64,000 nucleotides of DNA. Origin: Anaerolineae bacterium. Its GTDB lineage: Bacteria > Chloroflexota > Anaerolineae > B4-G1 > SLSP01. Shown in pieces: positions 9,570 to 17,915 of this stretch. The notes under the pieces were generated by a model. That model was not told where the DNA came from. It saw only the letters and a list, made by a program, of their open reading frames with translations, and searched no databases. Location: contig JAPKMR010000005.1 in the NCBI GenBank assembly GCA_026645815.1, positions 52,720-116,719 on the forward strand, in the 5' to 3' direction. The translations under genes and the position numbers were made by a program. Within the stretch, counting starts at the first letter, position 1, and the number at the start of each line of letters is the position of its first letter.

Positions 9570-9710
9570 CGGGTGGCAGTATGCCACAACTTGGTGATTT
9601 GCCAAGCGCGTTCCTCGCGCCGTGCGTTTGGGGCGCCGAGCACCCGGTGCGCCATCGCCCTGGTCCTATCTGGCGAAGTGGTTTCCCGCAACTAAAGCGG
9701 GAGATGGAAA

Positions 9711-9746
9711 AGGTGTTTTGCCGCGGCGTGCCGTGGCAAAACACCT
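9711..9746. terminator. 17-bp hairpin (one mismatch)
   Basis: AGGTGTTTTGCCGCGGC pairs with GCCGTGGCAAAACACCT across a 2-nt gap. Lies downstream of the 417-aa membrane protein gene (minus strand). Confidence 0.6.
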
Positions 9747-9806
9747 GCCCATTATTCTTCCTTAGAGTGCTCGATGCGCAGCGACCTGGCTTTATATGGC
9801 CCTGGC

Positions 9807-11060
9807 TCAGCGACTCCGTCCGCGTGGTTGCGCTGTTGCTTCGGTAGTTTCGTTTTCCTCAGGTTTGCCGGCACCACGCAGATTGACCAGTTTGTTCAAC
9901 ATGTCGAACCAGAATGGCGCGCCCAAAGCCAGAGCGAAGATGGTCAGTAGCCATCCCCCAATACGCGAGAGCCATCCCATAAAGGTGCGTGGCATCAGTC
10001 CCAAATCTGGCGCGTCGTGATTTTGAGGGTCGGGCCAACCGACCGGGAGTTGCAGCGCATACAGCTCGGTGATGTAGCCGTCAATTTGGGTCAGAGGCGC
10101 TGTCTGGGTGGGGGAGATGGTGGAAGTGGGAGAAATTGTCGTGGTGGTGGTCAATACGGTTAAGCTGCCCAGCGTAGTGCTGAGCGTTTCCGTCGCTTGC
10201 ACGGTGCTCTCTTTTGTCGCTGTCACCCGTTGCTCAGCCGCGATGACCACCGCCTCGCGCAGCGTGGGGTCGCGATAGAGCGTATTGGCAATGAGGATAG
10301 TATCCACGTTGAGAGCCAGGGTCACGACTGCAGCAATGATCAGCGTGATGAGCTGCAATTTACGCTTGTACCAACCGGAGACACGCTCCATAGTGGTGTT
10401 GAACCAGGCTTCCAGATTGGCTTCGAAACGGTCCAGGCTGCCCTGTGCGTCGTCCAATAATGTCAACAACGCCTGTCTGGCGGGGTTCTCATTGGGAAGT
10501 TTCTCAACGACGGTTCGAATCTCTCCTAGTTCCGATGGCGGGCTATCGGCAATGAGACGGTGTTTCAGCCAGTCCGTGAACAAGTCTACAAGTGGCTTTC
10601 CCTCTGGGGGCGCCGGTTTTTTAGGGGTATCTTGTTCTCTTAATATGCTGGTGATGGTTTTGGCGAAAGTCGCTGGAGGAATGTAGGAGGGACCCCCGCG
10701 AGCGTCCACCGCTGTGAACTCCATTCCAGGCGCCCGTGAGGGTTGAGCGGGGCCTTTGCCTACCTTCTTTGCCACCGCGCGGTCTTCCATCTGTTTTTTC
10801 TTGCGTTTGTTAAAGGTTTTATCAAACGTCCCCTCGCGAAACAGACTCTTGATCAGACTGTGTTGGTAGAACTTTGTGGCGAGTTCGACTTGTTCTTCAT
10901 ACTCTCCACCCAGCATCTGTTTGATAGCTACTTTCAAGGTCGCCGCCCGCATTTCCCAGATTCGCGCGATGGCTTCATTGATGGTGGAAACAATGAGGCT
11001 CAGCAGAAAGTAGATCAGTGCCAGGCCGATGCCAACTTCGATCATTTGCAGGTTCAACAT
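9807..11060 (-). CDS. Uncharacterised three-helix membrane protein (417 aa)
   Basis: No family recognised with confidence. It opens with a membrane helix (VGIGLALIYFLLSLIVSTINEAIA), a pattern shared by uncharacterised proteins whose first helix is followed by a basic cytoplasmic stretch (MRAATLKVAIKQML, KRKKKQ). It then has a long soluble region, a second helix near 240 (LITLIIAAVVTLALNV), a Thr/Ser-rich outer segment with TTTTISPTSTISPTQT, and a third helix near 370 (WLLTIFALALGAPFWFDML). ATG 11060 is preceded by AAAGGGGG. It is adjacent to a zinc-ribbon membrane protein on the same strand. Confidence 0.75.
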   Translation of the reverse strand: MLNLQMIEVGIGLALIYFLLSLIVSTINEAIARIWEMRAATLKVAIKQMLGGEYEEQVELATKFYQHSLIKSLFREGTFDKTFNKRKKKQMEDRAVAKKVGKGPAQPSRAPGMEFTAVDARGGPSYIPPATFAKTITSILREQDTPKKPAPPEGKPLVDLFTDWLKHRLIADSPPSELGEIRTVVEKLPNENPARQALLTLLDDAQGSLDRFEANLEAWFNTTMERVSGWYKRKLQLITLIIAAVVTLALNVDTILIANTLYRDPTLREAVVIAAEQRVTATKESTVQATETLSTTLGSLTVLTTTTTISPTSTISPTQTAPLTQIDGYITELYALQLPVGWPDPQNHDAPDLGLMPRTFMGWLSRIGGWLLTIFALALGAPFWFDMLNKLVNLRGAGKPEENETTEATAQPRGRSR

Positions 11061-11108
11061 TGGAATCCCCCTTTCGTGTGCTGCAAAAGTAGCATGCGCT
11101 TCTTGGTC

Positions 11109-11504
11109 TTACTTGAGTTGATCCAGACGGTTACCACAAGCCGGGCAAGTTTTCCATCCATGGTGGATGTTATGCCCACAATAGGGACAGGCAGGGAGTC
11201 TGGATGAGGTGGGCACAGTCCCGGTGTGGTTGAGCCGTTGTACCACCAGGATAATCACGGCCATGTGTCCTATAGGGATGAGCAGGATGAGCAAGATAAT
11301 CAATATTGTTCCCAGCCAATCTGCAAAAGTGGGAGACGTTTCACAGTCGCGTCCGATGCATAGGGGAAGCCGCTGCTCTGTTTGAGGTTGATAGGGCCGA
11401 AAGCCTTCCATCAATGGCCCACGATTGACCGTGATGAGAAACGCCACCACTACGATGGCGCCCGTGATGAGCAGGGCGCGTGTGAGCCATTTAGAGCACT
11501 GCAT
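11109..11504 (-). CDS. Small membrane protein with C-terminal zinc ribbon
   Basis: 131 aa: helix at about 8-28 (ALLITGAIVVVAFLITV), a loop, a second helix at about 64-95 (WLGTILIILLILLIPIGHMAVIILVV), and a C-terminal CPYCGH...CPACGN ribbon with four cysteines that should bind one zinc. Likely co-transcribed with the 417-aa membrane protein 48 bp downstream. No function inferable. Confidence 0.75.
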   Translation of the reverse strand: MQCSKWLTRALLITGAIVVVAFLITVNRGPLMEGFRPYQPQTEQRLPLCIGRDCETSPTFADWLGTILIILLILLIPIGHMAVIILVVQRLNHTGTVPTSSRLPACPYCGHNIHHGWKTCPACGNRLDQLK

Positions 11505-11554
11505 GGTGGTGATCCTTTGCTGTGGGCCTCTTTATGGATGAAATTGATGCTTAC

Positions 11555-11560
11555 ATTGTA
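11555..11560 (-). promoter_or_regulatory. Possible -10 for the zinc-ribbon membrane protein operon
   Basis: Minus-strand GATACAAT about 50 bp upstream of ATG 11504; no clear -35. Confidence 0.35.
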
Positions 11561-11620
11561 TCATGGTTTTGGCCGAATTTTCCGAGGAACGGGCGCGTGC
11601 ATAAGAGCTTAATCCATTCC

Positions 11621-11659
11621 AAAACCAGGTCGCCAGCAGTGCGCTGGCGACCTGGTTTT
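11621..11659 (-). terminator. Terminator downstream of alaS
   Basis: Perfect 17-bp arms (11621-11637 and 11643-11659) with a 5-nt loop; the rim AAAACC/GGTTTT gives a short U-run on either strand. It lies just past the alaS stop. Confidence 0.8.
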
Positions 11660-11689
11660 CATACGCTTAGGCGCTGATTCTCAGCCTTC

Positions 11690-14410
11690 CTACTTCAGGC
11701 TCTCTTCCACCAACCCCGCGACTGCTGCCAGCGCTGCATCCAGTTTACTGGCGTCGCGCCCGCCCGCCTGGGCGATATCTGGACGCCCACCACCGCCGCC
11801 GCCGACGATCTGTGCAACCCGCTTGACCAGATTCCCCGCGTGGATGCCGCGCGCGTTCATCTCTTTCGTCGTCGCGGCGATGAACAACGGCTTGTCCTCG
11901 ATTACTGTTCCCAGAACGATAACGCCGCCGTTCATCTTGTCGCGGAACCAGTCTGCCATCTCCCGCAGCGTGTCCACATCGGGTGCTGTGACCCGCGCTG
12001 CGAGCACCGGTACGCCTGCTATCTCAGCAACCCGATTCAGCAACGCTTCGAAGTCCGTGCGCGCCAGCTTGCGGTGCAGCTGTTCAGCCTCCTTGTGCGC
12101 CGCGCGCAAATCTTCCAGCAAGCGTACGACGCGCTGCGGCGCTTGTTCGGGCGTGGTTTCCAGCGCTGTGGCAATCTGCTCTTGCCGTGCGCGCAGGGTC
12201 TGGATAGCATGCAAAGCGCCGCGCCCCGTGACCGCTTCAATGCGGCGGATTCCGGCGCCGATGCCGGTTTCGGTGGCGATTATAAAGGACCCAATATCGC
12301 CTGTGCGGGTGACGTGGGTGCCGCCGCACAGCTCCTGGCTGAAAGGTGCTTCCGGTTCACCCACGCGCAGCACGCGCACGATGTCTCCGTATTTCTCGCC
12401 AAACAGGGCAATCACGCCCTGGCTAAGCGCATCGCGGTACGCTTCCTGACGTGGCTCAACGCGATAATTGGCCAGGATGGCTTCAGTCACCAGTCGTTCG
12501 ATCTCGGCGCGCTGCTCAGGCGTCATGGGTTTCTCAAAATTGTAATCGAAGCGCAACCGTTCCGGCGTGACCAAAGAGCCTGCCTGAGCGACATGACTGC
12601 CGAGGACCTGGCGCAGTGCGCGATGCAACAGGTGTGTGGCTGTATGATTCCGGCGGATATCCCAGCGCCGTGCGACATCTACCTGCGCGAGCACTTTGTG
12701 CCCTAATTTGGGTTGCCCGCGTACCACTCGCCCGATATGCACGATGATTCCTTCGACCGGGCGTTGCATATCGGTGACTTCGATTTCCCAATCCGGCCCT
12801 GTGATGCGTCCGGTATCGCTGACCTGTCCGCCGGATTCCACATAGAAGCCCGTCGCACTCAGGACCACTTCCACGTCGTGGCCCTCGAGCGCGGTATCCA
12901 TTACTGCACCGCAGCTCAGCAGACCCACCACCTCCGCCTCAACCTCGAGCGGCCCATAGGGATCGTAGTGCAGGGCTTCCGGGTGAATGGATTCTACTGC
13001 TGCCGCCAGCTCAGTGTAGACCCGGGCGCGCGTATCATCTTCCATCTTGAAATCCCCAGCGGCGCGGGCGCGGGCGCGTTGCGCTTCACGTGCGGCGTGA
13101 TAGCCAGGCTCATCTACCTGGAAACCATATTCCCCGGCGATGTCCTTGGTCACCTCCAGGGGTAGACCCAGGGTGTCGTGCAGGAAAAAGGCATCCCCGC
13201 CGGGAATATCGCTCTGTCCGATGGCGCGGCGGGCGGTTATGATCTCATCGAGGCGCGCCAGCCCCTGATCCAGCGTGCGCAGGAAGCGTTCTTCCTCGCC
13301 CGTGATGGTTGCGGTGATAAAGTCAGCCCGCTGCGGGAGCTCTGGGAACTGCTGCCCCATCATTTCGATGAGCAGCGTCGCCAGCTCTGCCATGAATGGG
13401 CGATTGAAGCCCAACCGCCGTCCGAAGCGCACGGCGCGACGCAGCACCATCCGCAGTACATAGCCGCGTCCTTCGTTGGCGGGGAGCACGCCATCGCCAA
13501 TCAGGAAGGTGCAGGCGCGCACATGATCGGCGATGACGCGATAGGCAGTGAACTCGGCTTCGCGTTCCGCATCACTCTGTCCGGCAAGGCTCTGCGTTTT
13601 TTGGATGATAGGCCAGAAGAGATCCGTATGGTAGTTGGAGTCCACGTCCTGCAAGATAGCGGTCAGCCGTTCGAAACCCATGCCGGTATCTACGTGCTGC
13701 GCAGGGAGCGTTTCCAGGTCGTAATTACCCTTATTGTTGTATTGGATGAAAACCAGGTTCCAGATCTCGGTGAAGCGAGCGCAATCCCCGTTGACGCGGC
13801 AGACGTGACCCGCTACACCTTGCTTGTTGCAGGCTTCGGGACCTCGGTCGTAATGAATTTCGGAACACGGACCGCAGGGACCGGTCTCCCCCATCTCCCA
13901 GAAGTTATCCTTGCGCCCGAAGGCGAGGATGTGCTCGTGCAGTATGTCGGTCTCGGAGCGCCAGTAACCGGCAGCTTCTTCATCCGCGCCGAACTCTCCC
14001 TTATCGTCCTTGAAAACTGTTGCCCAAAGCCGGCTCTTGTCCAGACCGTAGACGCGGGTGAGCAAATCCCAGGCCCAGCCAATAGCCTCTTTCTTGTAAT
14101 AGTCGCCGAAGGACCAGTTCCCCAACATTTCGAAGAACGTATGGTGGGTGCCATCGCGTCCCACATCATCCAGGTCGTTGTGCTTGCCGGCGACGCGCAT
14201 GCATTTCTGCGTGTCAGCAGCTCGCGTGTAGGGGCGACTGCCTGCGCCGAGAAAGATATCCTTGAATTGATTCATACCTGCATTGGTGAAGAGCAGGGTG
14301 GGATCATCTTGCGGCACAAGATTGGCGCTGGGCACAATCGTGTGCCCGCGCTCAGCAAAGTAATCCAGGAACGCCTGGCGGATTTTTGCGCTCGTCAGTT
14401 TCTGGGTCAT
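11690..14410 (-). CDS. alaS: Alanyl-tRNA synthetase
   Basis: 906 aa, normal for the enzyme that charges tRNA-Ala. The N-terminal class II catalytic domain starts MTQKLTSAKIRQAFLDYFAE and includes DPTLLFTNAGMNQFKD and THHTFFEMLGNWSFGDYYK. The editing domain has the HTATH motif near residue 590 and CGGTH near 692 for zinc. The C-Ala/DHHA1 region ends with a glycine run followed by RPDIAQAGG. ATG 14410 is chosen because it begins the conserved domain and has GGAGGAAG upstream; the frame stays open further upstream only by running into repeat sequence. It has its own strong promoter and terminator. Confidence 0.98.
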   Translation of the reverse strand: MTQKLTSAKIRQAFLDYFAERGHTIVPSANLVPQDDPTLLFTNAGMNQFKDIFLGAGSRPYTRAADTQKCMRVAGKHNDLDDVGRDGTHHTFFEMLGNWSFGDYYKKEAIGWAWDLLTRVYGLDKSRLWATVFKDDKGEFGADEEAAGYWRSETDILHEHILAFGRKDNFWEMGETGPCGPCSEIHYDRGPEACNKQGVAGHVCRVNGDCARFTEIWNLVFIQYNNKGNYDLETLPAQHVDTGMGFERLTAILQDVDSNYHTDLFWPIIQKTQSLAGQSDAEREAEFTAYRVIADHVRACTFLIGDGVLPANEGRGYVLRMVLRRAVRFGRRLGFNRPFMAELATLLIEMMGQQFPELPQRADFITATITGEEERFLRTLDQGLARLDEIITARRAIGQSDIPGGDAFFLHDTLGLPLEVTKDIAGEYGFQVDEPGYHAAREAQRARARAAGDFKMEDDTRARVYTELAAAVESIHPEALHYDPYGPLEVEAEVVGLLSCGAVMDTALEGHDVEVVLSATGFYVESGGQVSDTGRITGPDWEIEVTDMQRPVEGIIVHIGRVVRGQPKLGHKVLAQVDVARRWDIRRNHTATHLLHRALRQVLGSHVAQAGSLVTPERLRFDYNFEKPMTPEQRAEIERLVTEAILANYRVEPRQEAYRDALSQGVIALFGEKYGDIVRVLRVGEPEAPFSQELCGGTHVTRTGDIGSFIIATETGIGAGIRRIEAVTGRGALHAIQTLRARQEQIATALETTPEQAPQRVVRLLEDLRAAHKEAEQLHRKLARTDFEALLNRVAEIAGVPVLAARVTAPDVDTLREMADWFRDKMNGGVIVLGTVIEDKPLFIAATTKEMNARGIHAGNLVKRVAQIVGGGGGGRPDIAQAGGRDASKLDAALAAVAGLVEESLK

Positions 14411-14469
14411 GGGTCTCTTCCTCCGTGGCGACATGCCGTAAGGGGATTCTTCCCCTTTACATGGCAGTG

Positions 14470-14497
14470 ATTGTAACCAAAAGAAGGCGCGTGTCAA
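14470..14497 (-). promoter_or_regulatory. alaS promoter
   Basis: Minus strand TTGACA (14492-14497), 16-bp spacer, TACAAT (14470-14475). The predicted leader of about 50 nt contains an AAGGGG/CCCCTT hairpin (about 14434-14455) before the ribosome-binding site. No T-box signature is seen. Confidence 0.8.
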
Positions 14498-14529
14498 CCA
14501 TGACGGGGTAAAAGCCCACCTGTGGGCTT

Positions 14530-14646
14530 CGCCGTCCACGAAAATCACAAAAACCACCCTCTGCGTCGCTTTGGCGCGCCAAAGTGTCTAAACGCATGGT
14601 CTCACCAATCTGACCTCTGAACTTCCCGATAATTTGCCCTAGACCC
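14530..14646 (+). repeat. Family A repeat, partial and degraded copy
   Basis: Matches the right half of the 248-bp family A element: it begins inside the central hairpin (CCGTCCACGAAAATCAC), runs through the conserved CTCTGCGTCGCTTTGGCGC...TCTAAACGCATGGTC block, and ends in a decayed terminal repeat (...TTTGCCCTAGACCC). The left half and its terminus are absent. With the alaS promoter and the downstream -10 it fills the 356-bp spacer. Confidence 0.85.
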
Positions 14647-14666
14647 CCACAAAACCGAATCTGGTA

Positions 14667-14672
14667 TATAAT
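14667..14672 (+). promoter_or_regulatory. -10 element for the membrane/PH-domain gene pair
   Basis: TATAAT in the context TGGTATATAAT, about 95 bp upstream of ATG 14767 and immediately after the family A fragment; weak -35. Confidence 0.5.
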
Positions 14673-14766
14673 GTTTTCAAGCACAAACATCTGGGGGTAG
14701 TGTGATGACCCCATCATTTTGCGATTTCCTGCACCTGAGGGTGAGTGATTTTGAGGAGGTGCTACT

Positions 14767-15048
14767 ATGAAAAAAACGAAGGAACCTTTTGACTTTCCCA
14801 AGTTCTTCCGGTTGCTGGGGCTGATGGGAATTATGCTGGTGGTGACCCTACTCGCTATGGCGATTATGCTAGCCCTTTATTCCTGGGTTGGCACATGGGG
14901 TGTCGCGGCATTTCTGTTAGCGTTATTCGTTGCTTCGAGGTTGATTGTGCGGCATTATGTTCCACGTATGTTGGCACAGGAAGCTCAAGCACCGGCGTCG
15001 GAAGCTGAGCGTCAGGAAGCACAAATTCAGGATGAGGAGGTGGGATAA
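14767..15048 (+). CDS. Small two-helix membrane protein
   Basis: 93 aa with GAGGAGGT upstream of ATG. Two adjacent membrane helices (about 18-42 and 45-65) follow a charged KKTKEPFDFPKFFR head; the C-terminal tail is acidic. Its stop TAA overlaps the next gene's ATG by one base, so the two are translationally coupled. No family recognised. Confidence 0.75.
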   Translation: MKKTKEPFDFPKFFRLLGLMGIMLVVTLLAMAIMLALYSWVGTWGVAAFLLALFVASRLIVRHYVPRMLAQEAQAPASEAERQEAQIQDEEVG

Positions 15049-15653
15049 TGTCTGAACAGCCAATCAGCTCGGAGATACAGAATCTGGTACAAGATGAGCA
15101 GGATGTCGGTGTGGTGCAAAAAGTGCACACGCGAATCCTGGAGTTGCTGACACATGGTGAGGAGTTGCGCTATATTGCGGTGCAGAAGAAGCCCGTCATC
15201 AACGTATTCCCCATGTGCATTGTGCTTACCACGCGGCGTTTTATCATCTACAAGCCGGAATTGATGGGGCAAGCGCAGTTTGAGGATTACATCTGGCGTG
15301 ACCTGAAAGATGTGGATTTGAAGGAAGACGTCATCGGTTCAACGGTGACCCTGCACACCGTGGATGAGAAAGAGCTCTCGGTGGGTTTCCTTCCCAAGAC
15401 ACAGGCCCGGCGTATCTACGCTATCGCCCAAGAGATGGAAGAAGAAATGCTTGAAGAGCGGCGGCGGCGGGATATGGAAGAGAAGCGTGCTGCAGCAGGC
15501 GGCATTTACATGCCAGGGTCCAATACGGCAACTGCCGCCTCGCGCGAAGATCCTGTAGAAGCCTTGAAGCAACTCAAGCGCTTGCTCGATGCTGGCTTGA
15601 TTACGCAACAAGAATACGATGTGAAAAAAGAGGAAATACTCCTGCGAATGTAG
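15048..15653 (+). CDS. PH-like domain protein with C-terminal SHOCT motif
   Basis: 201 aa. Residues about 25-125 look like a bacterial PH domain (VLTTRRFIIYKPE...YIWRDLKDVDLKED...STVTLHTVDEKELSVGFL). A Glu/Arg-rich helix follows, and the last 35 residues (LKQLKRLLDAGLITQQEYDVKKEEIL) are a typical SHOCT motif. Such proteins are usually membrane-associated adaptors of unknown function; coupling to the membrane protein before it suggests they work together. Confidence 0.75.
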   Translation: MSEQPISSEIQNLVQDEQDVGVVQKVHTRILELLTHGEELRYIAVQKKPVINVFPMCIVLTTRRFIIYKPELMGQAQFEDYIWRDLKDVDLKEDVIGSTVTLHTVDEKELSVGFLPKTQARRIYAIAQEMEEEMLEERRRRDMEEKRAAAGGIYMPGSNTATAASREDPVEALKQLKRLLDAGLITQQEYDVKKEEILLRM

Positions 15654-15681
15654 TGGCGCGCAAGCGCACAATAAGAAAGTG

Positions 15682-15721
15682 TTTTTGGACCCGGCGCCGT
15701 ACCCGGCGCCGGGTCCAAAAA
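15682..15721. terminator. 18-bp hairpin terminator with T-run and A-run rims
   Basis: TTTTTGGACCCGGCGCCG (15682-15699) pairs perfectly with 15704-15721 around a 4-nt loop. The rims make it bidirectional in principle; it ends the PH-domain operon. Confidence 0.85.
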
Positions 15722-15797
15722 ATACAAAAGAAGCCCCGCTTCGCCTGTTCATAGACCCTTCCCGGTTCTCAATCCGTGCTTTGCCCATATTTCCCTC

Positions 15798-15826
15798 TTG
15801 ACTTTTTGGACATTTTGTAATATATT
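15798..15826 (+). promoter_or_regulatory. Strong sigma-70-type promoter
   Basis: TTGACT (15798-15803), 17-bp spacer, TATATT (15821-15826); the best-scoring promoter by eye in this region, 47 bp upstream of the small gene at 15873. Confidence 0.75.
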
Positions 15827-15872
15827 TGTATTACATATATCGCAAAACAGCAAGACGACAAAGAGGTGTTCG

Positions 15873-16082
15873 ATGATGATCTGGGACTATCAGGCAGTTC
15901 GTGTCCAGCAGGAAATTCGCGGGCAGGTACGCCGTGAGCATTTGGCTAACCGCGTTTGGGCACAGCGTGAGACTTGTGAGCGCCCACTGGAGCGCTGGTT
16001 GATTCGGGTGCAGTGCGCCTTGCACGAGCGCTGGTCGCTTGTGCGCTTGCCCCAAACCGCAGCAGTGACTTGCATTTGCTAA
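15873..16082 (+). CDS. Small basic protein in its own transcription unit (69 aa)
   Basis: ATG at 15873 (a second ATG follows directly) preceded by AGAGGTG. The peptide starts MMIWDYQAVRVQQEIRGQVR, is rich in Arg and Trp, is predicted helical, and ends VTCIC. No family recognised. It is flanked by a strong promoter (15798-15826) and a canonical terminator (16127-16159), so the locus makes a discrete short transcript of about 320 nt; a dual RNA/peptide or non-coding role cannot be excluded. Confidence 0.6.
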   Translation: MMIWDYQAVRVQQEIRGQVRREHLANRVWAQRETCERPLERWLIRVQCALHERWSLVRLPQTAAVTCIC

Positions 16083-16126
16083 TTCGACGTTGGTTCTGAG
16101 CGCCGTATCTGCGCGAAATGCACCAG

Positions 16127-16159
16127 AACCGGAGCAGAGTTTCTCTGCTCCGGTTTTTA
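16127..16159 (+). terminator. Rho-independent terminator of the small gene
   Basis: AACCGGAGCAGAG (16127-16139), TTT loop, exact complement (16143-16155), followed by TTTTAT. Confidence 0.92.
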
Positions 16160-16162
16160 TTG

Positions 16163-16273
16163 GGGTGCGTTTTAACTTTGGGGCAAAAGCAAGATGGCTA
16201 TCATACAAATGCCTTTCTCTTCTGCGCCCTGTAGAGGCGCCTGAGATTTTCACCTCTGTTTTGAACCACGCTC
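16163..16273 (+). mobile_element. Family B MITE lacking the central hairpin
   Basis: Begins GGGTGCGTTTTAAC, carries the conserved TTTGGGGCAAAAGCAAGATGG and TGCGCCCTGTAGAGGCGCCTGAGATTTTCACC blocks and ends in a degraded TTGAACCACGCTC. It is about 111 bp against 161 bp for full copies; the difference is the missing central palindrome. A TATACT -10-like element for the next gene lies beyond it at 16313-16318. Confidence 0.8.
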
Positions 16274-16388
16274 TTTTATTTTGCCCAAGGTAACTTTAGG
16301 GCTATACTTTGCTCATTGTGCATGAGTGTCATCGGATACCACCAAATCAACTGAGGATTCCAAAGTTACTTTTCAGAAAGGAGCTACC

Positions 16389-17153
16389 ATGACTGAACAC
16401 GATAAGCGTATTCACCGTGAGTTTTTGAAAGCTGAGGGTTGGGTGCACTTCGGTGAGTTGCGCACCGACCAACAACAGCGTCTGCCGCGTCCACCGCTGC
16501 AACAGCCGTTCCCCGAAACTGCTCCGCGACTGCCGCTGATTCCCCCTGCCGAGTTGACCGTAGGGACGCTGCCGTTGCTTGAGGCGATGCGGCGCCGGGA
16601 AAGCCGCCGCAAGTATACCGAAGCCTTCCTCACGCTGGAAGAGCTCTCCTTTCTATTGTGGGCGACCCAGGGTGTGCGCGGAATTTTCCGCGATGGGGTG
16701 GCGGCTTTTCGCACGGTTCCCTCTGCCGGTGCGCGGCAGCCTTTTGAAACCTATCTCGTCATCAACCGGGTCGAGGGTGTGCAGCCCGGTCTGTACCGTT
16801 ATCTCTCGCTGGAGCACGAGCTGGGCTTTGTGCGCGAGGAACCGGACCTGGCTGCACGCGCCGCCGAAGCCTGCAACGGGCAGACTTTCGTCGCGCAGAG
16901 CGCAGTGACCTTCGTTTGGGTGGCAATCCCTTACCGCACGGAATGGCGTTACAGTATTATGTCACCCAAGCTCGTGGCGTTGGATGCGGGTCATGTCTGC
17001 CAGAATCTCTATCTGGCTGCTGAAGCCATTGGCGCCGGCACCTGTGCCATCGCTGCATACAATCAGGAGTTGGCAGATGCACTGGTTGGAGTGGACGGCG
17101 AGGACGAGTTTGTCATCTACTTTGCCCCTGTGGGTAAAGTCGCGACAGAATAG
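16389..17153 (+). CDS. SagB-type nitroreductase-fold oxidoreductase
   Basis: 254 aa, FMN-dependent nitroreductase fold of the SagB/ThcOx group. Visible: ESRRKYTEAFLTLEELSFLLWATQGV (FMN phosphate-binding Arg region), RTVPSAGARQPFETYLVIN (the SAGA motif), GLYRYL, and MSPKLVALDAGHVCQNLYLAAEAIGAGTCAIAAY near the C-terminus. The ATG at 16389 has AAAGGAGC upstream. In RiPP clusters such enzymes oxidise azolines, but no precursor, YcaO or transporter is nearby, so it is probably a free-standing oxidoreductase of unknown substrate. Confidence 0.88.
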   Translation: MTEHDKRIHREFLKAEGWVHFGELRTDQQQRLPRPPLQQPFPETAPRLPLIPPAELTVGTLPLLEAMRRRESRRKYTEAFLTLEELSFLLWATQGVRGIFRDGVAAFRTVPSAGARQPFETYLVINRVEGVQPGLYRYLSLEHELGFVREEPDLAARAAEACNGQTFVAQSAVTFVWVAIPYRTEWRYSIMSPKLVALDAGHVCQNLYLAAEAIGAGTCAIAAYNQELADALVGVDGEDEFVIYFAPVGKVATE

Positions 17154-17170
17154 CTGTTGAGATTCACCTT

Positions 17171-17217
17171 AGACACAATTTCGGTGCAGCGCGTCGCGCT
17201 GCACCGAAATTGTGTCT
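17171..17217. terminator. 23-bp perfect hairpin between convergent genes
   Basis: Arms 17171-17193 and 17195-17217 are exactly complementary around a single base. It separates the convergent SagB-type and HAS-barrel genes. Confidence 0.75.
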
Positions 17218-17253
17218 TGGTCTTCTTTGCCCCAGCGTCGAATCAGGTACCCC

Positions 17254-17877
17254 TCAGTTTTGCAGCCGTTGCAGGATAGTCTCCAGACGCAGCGGTTCAC
17301 GCCCCAGACGGCGGGCCAGGTAGCGCCCGGCGGTGAGCAGGTAATCCTGATAATCGGTCGTGCCGGTACCTCCGTGCAGGGGAGCTGCGCGCAGCAGGGC
17401 GCGCGTGATGAGTTCATCAGCGGGAACGTCGCGGTTTTCCAGCAGCGGGCGCAGGAAATCGGGCTGTGCGGTGATGGCGCGCACTTCAGCCGGCGTACAG
17501 ACATGGATGCGGTGCAGAATCATCGGGGGCTGCGGCGGCAGACCGTAGTGGTAGCCCGATTCATCGCCATAGGCAATGGCCACGACGGAAATCTCCACGG
17601 GCACGGCACGGACCTCGCGTTGGTCGCGGATGACTTCCTCATAGTTGGGGTCGCCCTCCACCACAGTGGCTGCCAGGTCGCGCAGAAAGGCATCGTCTTG
17701 CAATCGAATATCGTAGACCAGCCCAATCAGCTGCGACCTCCCCTGCTGAATAGGCGCGCGGACAAAGGTCCCAAATGTGGGCACTTCCGGTTCGGGGATG
17801 CGTGAGGCGATGACAAAGCTGCGAATATCAGCACGCAGGACATTGCCTATGGGAATTGAGGGCGCGTTATCGTTCAT
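17254..17877 (-). CDS. HAS-barrel-like protein downstream of nurA
   Basis: 207 aa. The N-terminal region (IGNVLRADIRSFVIASRIPE, then VPTFGTFVRAP and SQLIGLVYDIRL) resembles the HAS-barrel that caps HerA and ATP-synthase subunits. The HerA P-loop ATPase core does not follow: the frame ends in a helical C-terminus (RALLRAAPLHGGTGTTDYQDYLLTAGRYLARRLG). GGAGG precedes ATG 17877. It starts 38 bp after nurA, so the pair is almost certainly an operon and may be the NurA partner or an adaptor to a HerA encoded elsewhere. The assignment is from sequence impression only. Confidence 0.65.
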   Translation of the reverse strand: MNDNAPSIPIGNVLRADIRSFVIASRIPEPEVPTFGTFVRAPIQQGRSQLIGLVYDIRLQDDAFLRDLAATVVEGDPNYEEVIRDQREVRAVPVEISVVAIAYGDESGYHYGLPPQPPMILHRIHVCTPAEVRAITAQPDFLRPLLENRDVPADELITRALLRAAPLHGGTGTTDYQDYLLTAGRYLARRLGREPLRLETILQRLQN

Positions 17878-17915
17878 CGTGTGCCTCCAAAGCTCAGAAT
17901 TCGCCGCGCACGGCT

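Noticed and set aside
12300..12350. The CGGTH region of alaS as a separate Zn protein
   Set aside because: It is the editing-domain zinc site of AlaRS in frame with the rest of the enzyme.
14411..14469. T-box riboswitch in front of alaS
   Set aside because: The leader is only about 50 nt and shows no T-box sequence or specifier stem, only a small AAGGGG/CCCCTT hairpin.
13178..14470. 430-aa open frame antisense to alaS
   Set aside because: alaS is unambiguous on the minus strand with all catalytic motifs; the plus-strand frame has no motif, promoter or ribosome-binding site.
14411..14557. 49-residue N-terminal extension of AlaRS
   Set aside because: It lies over the alaS promoter and the family A fragment; AlaRS homology starts at ATG 14410.
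16389..17153. RiPP (azoline-forming) cluster around the SagB-type gene
   Set aside because: No YcaO, precursor peptide or exporter is present within several kilobases; neighbours are unrelated transcription units.
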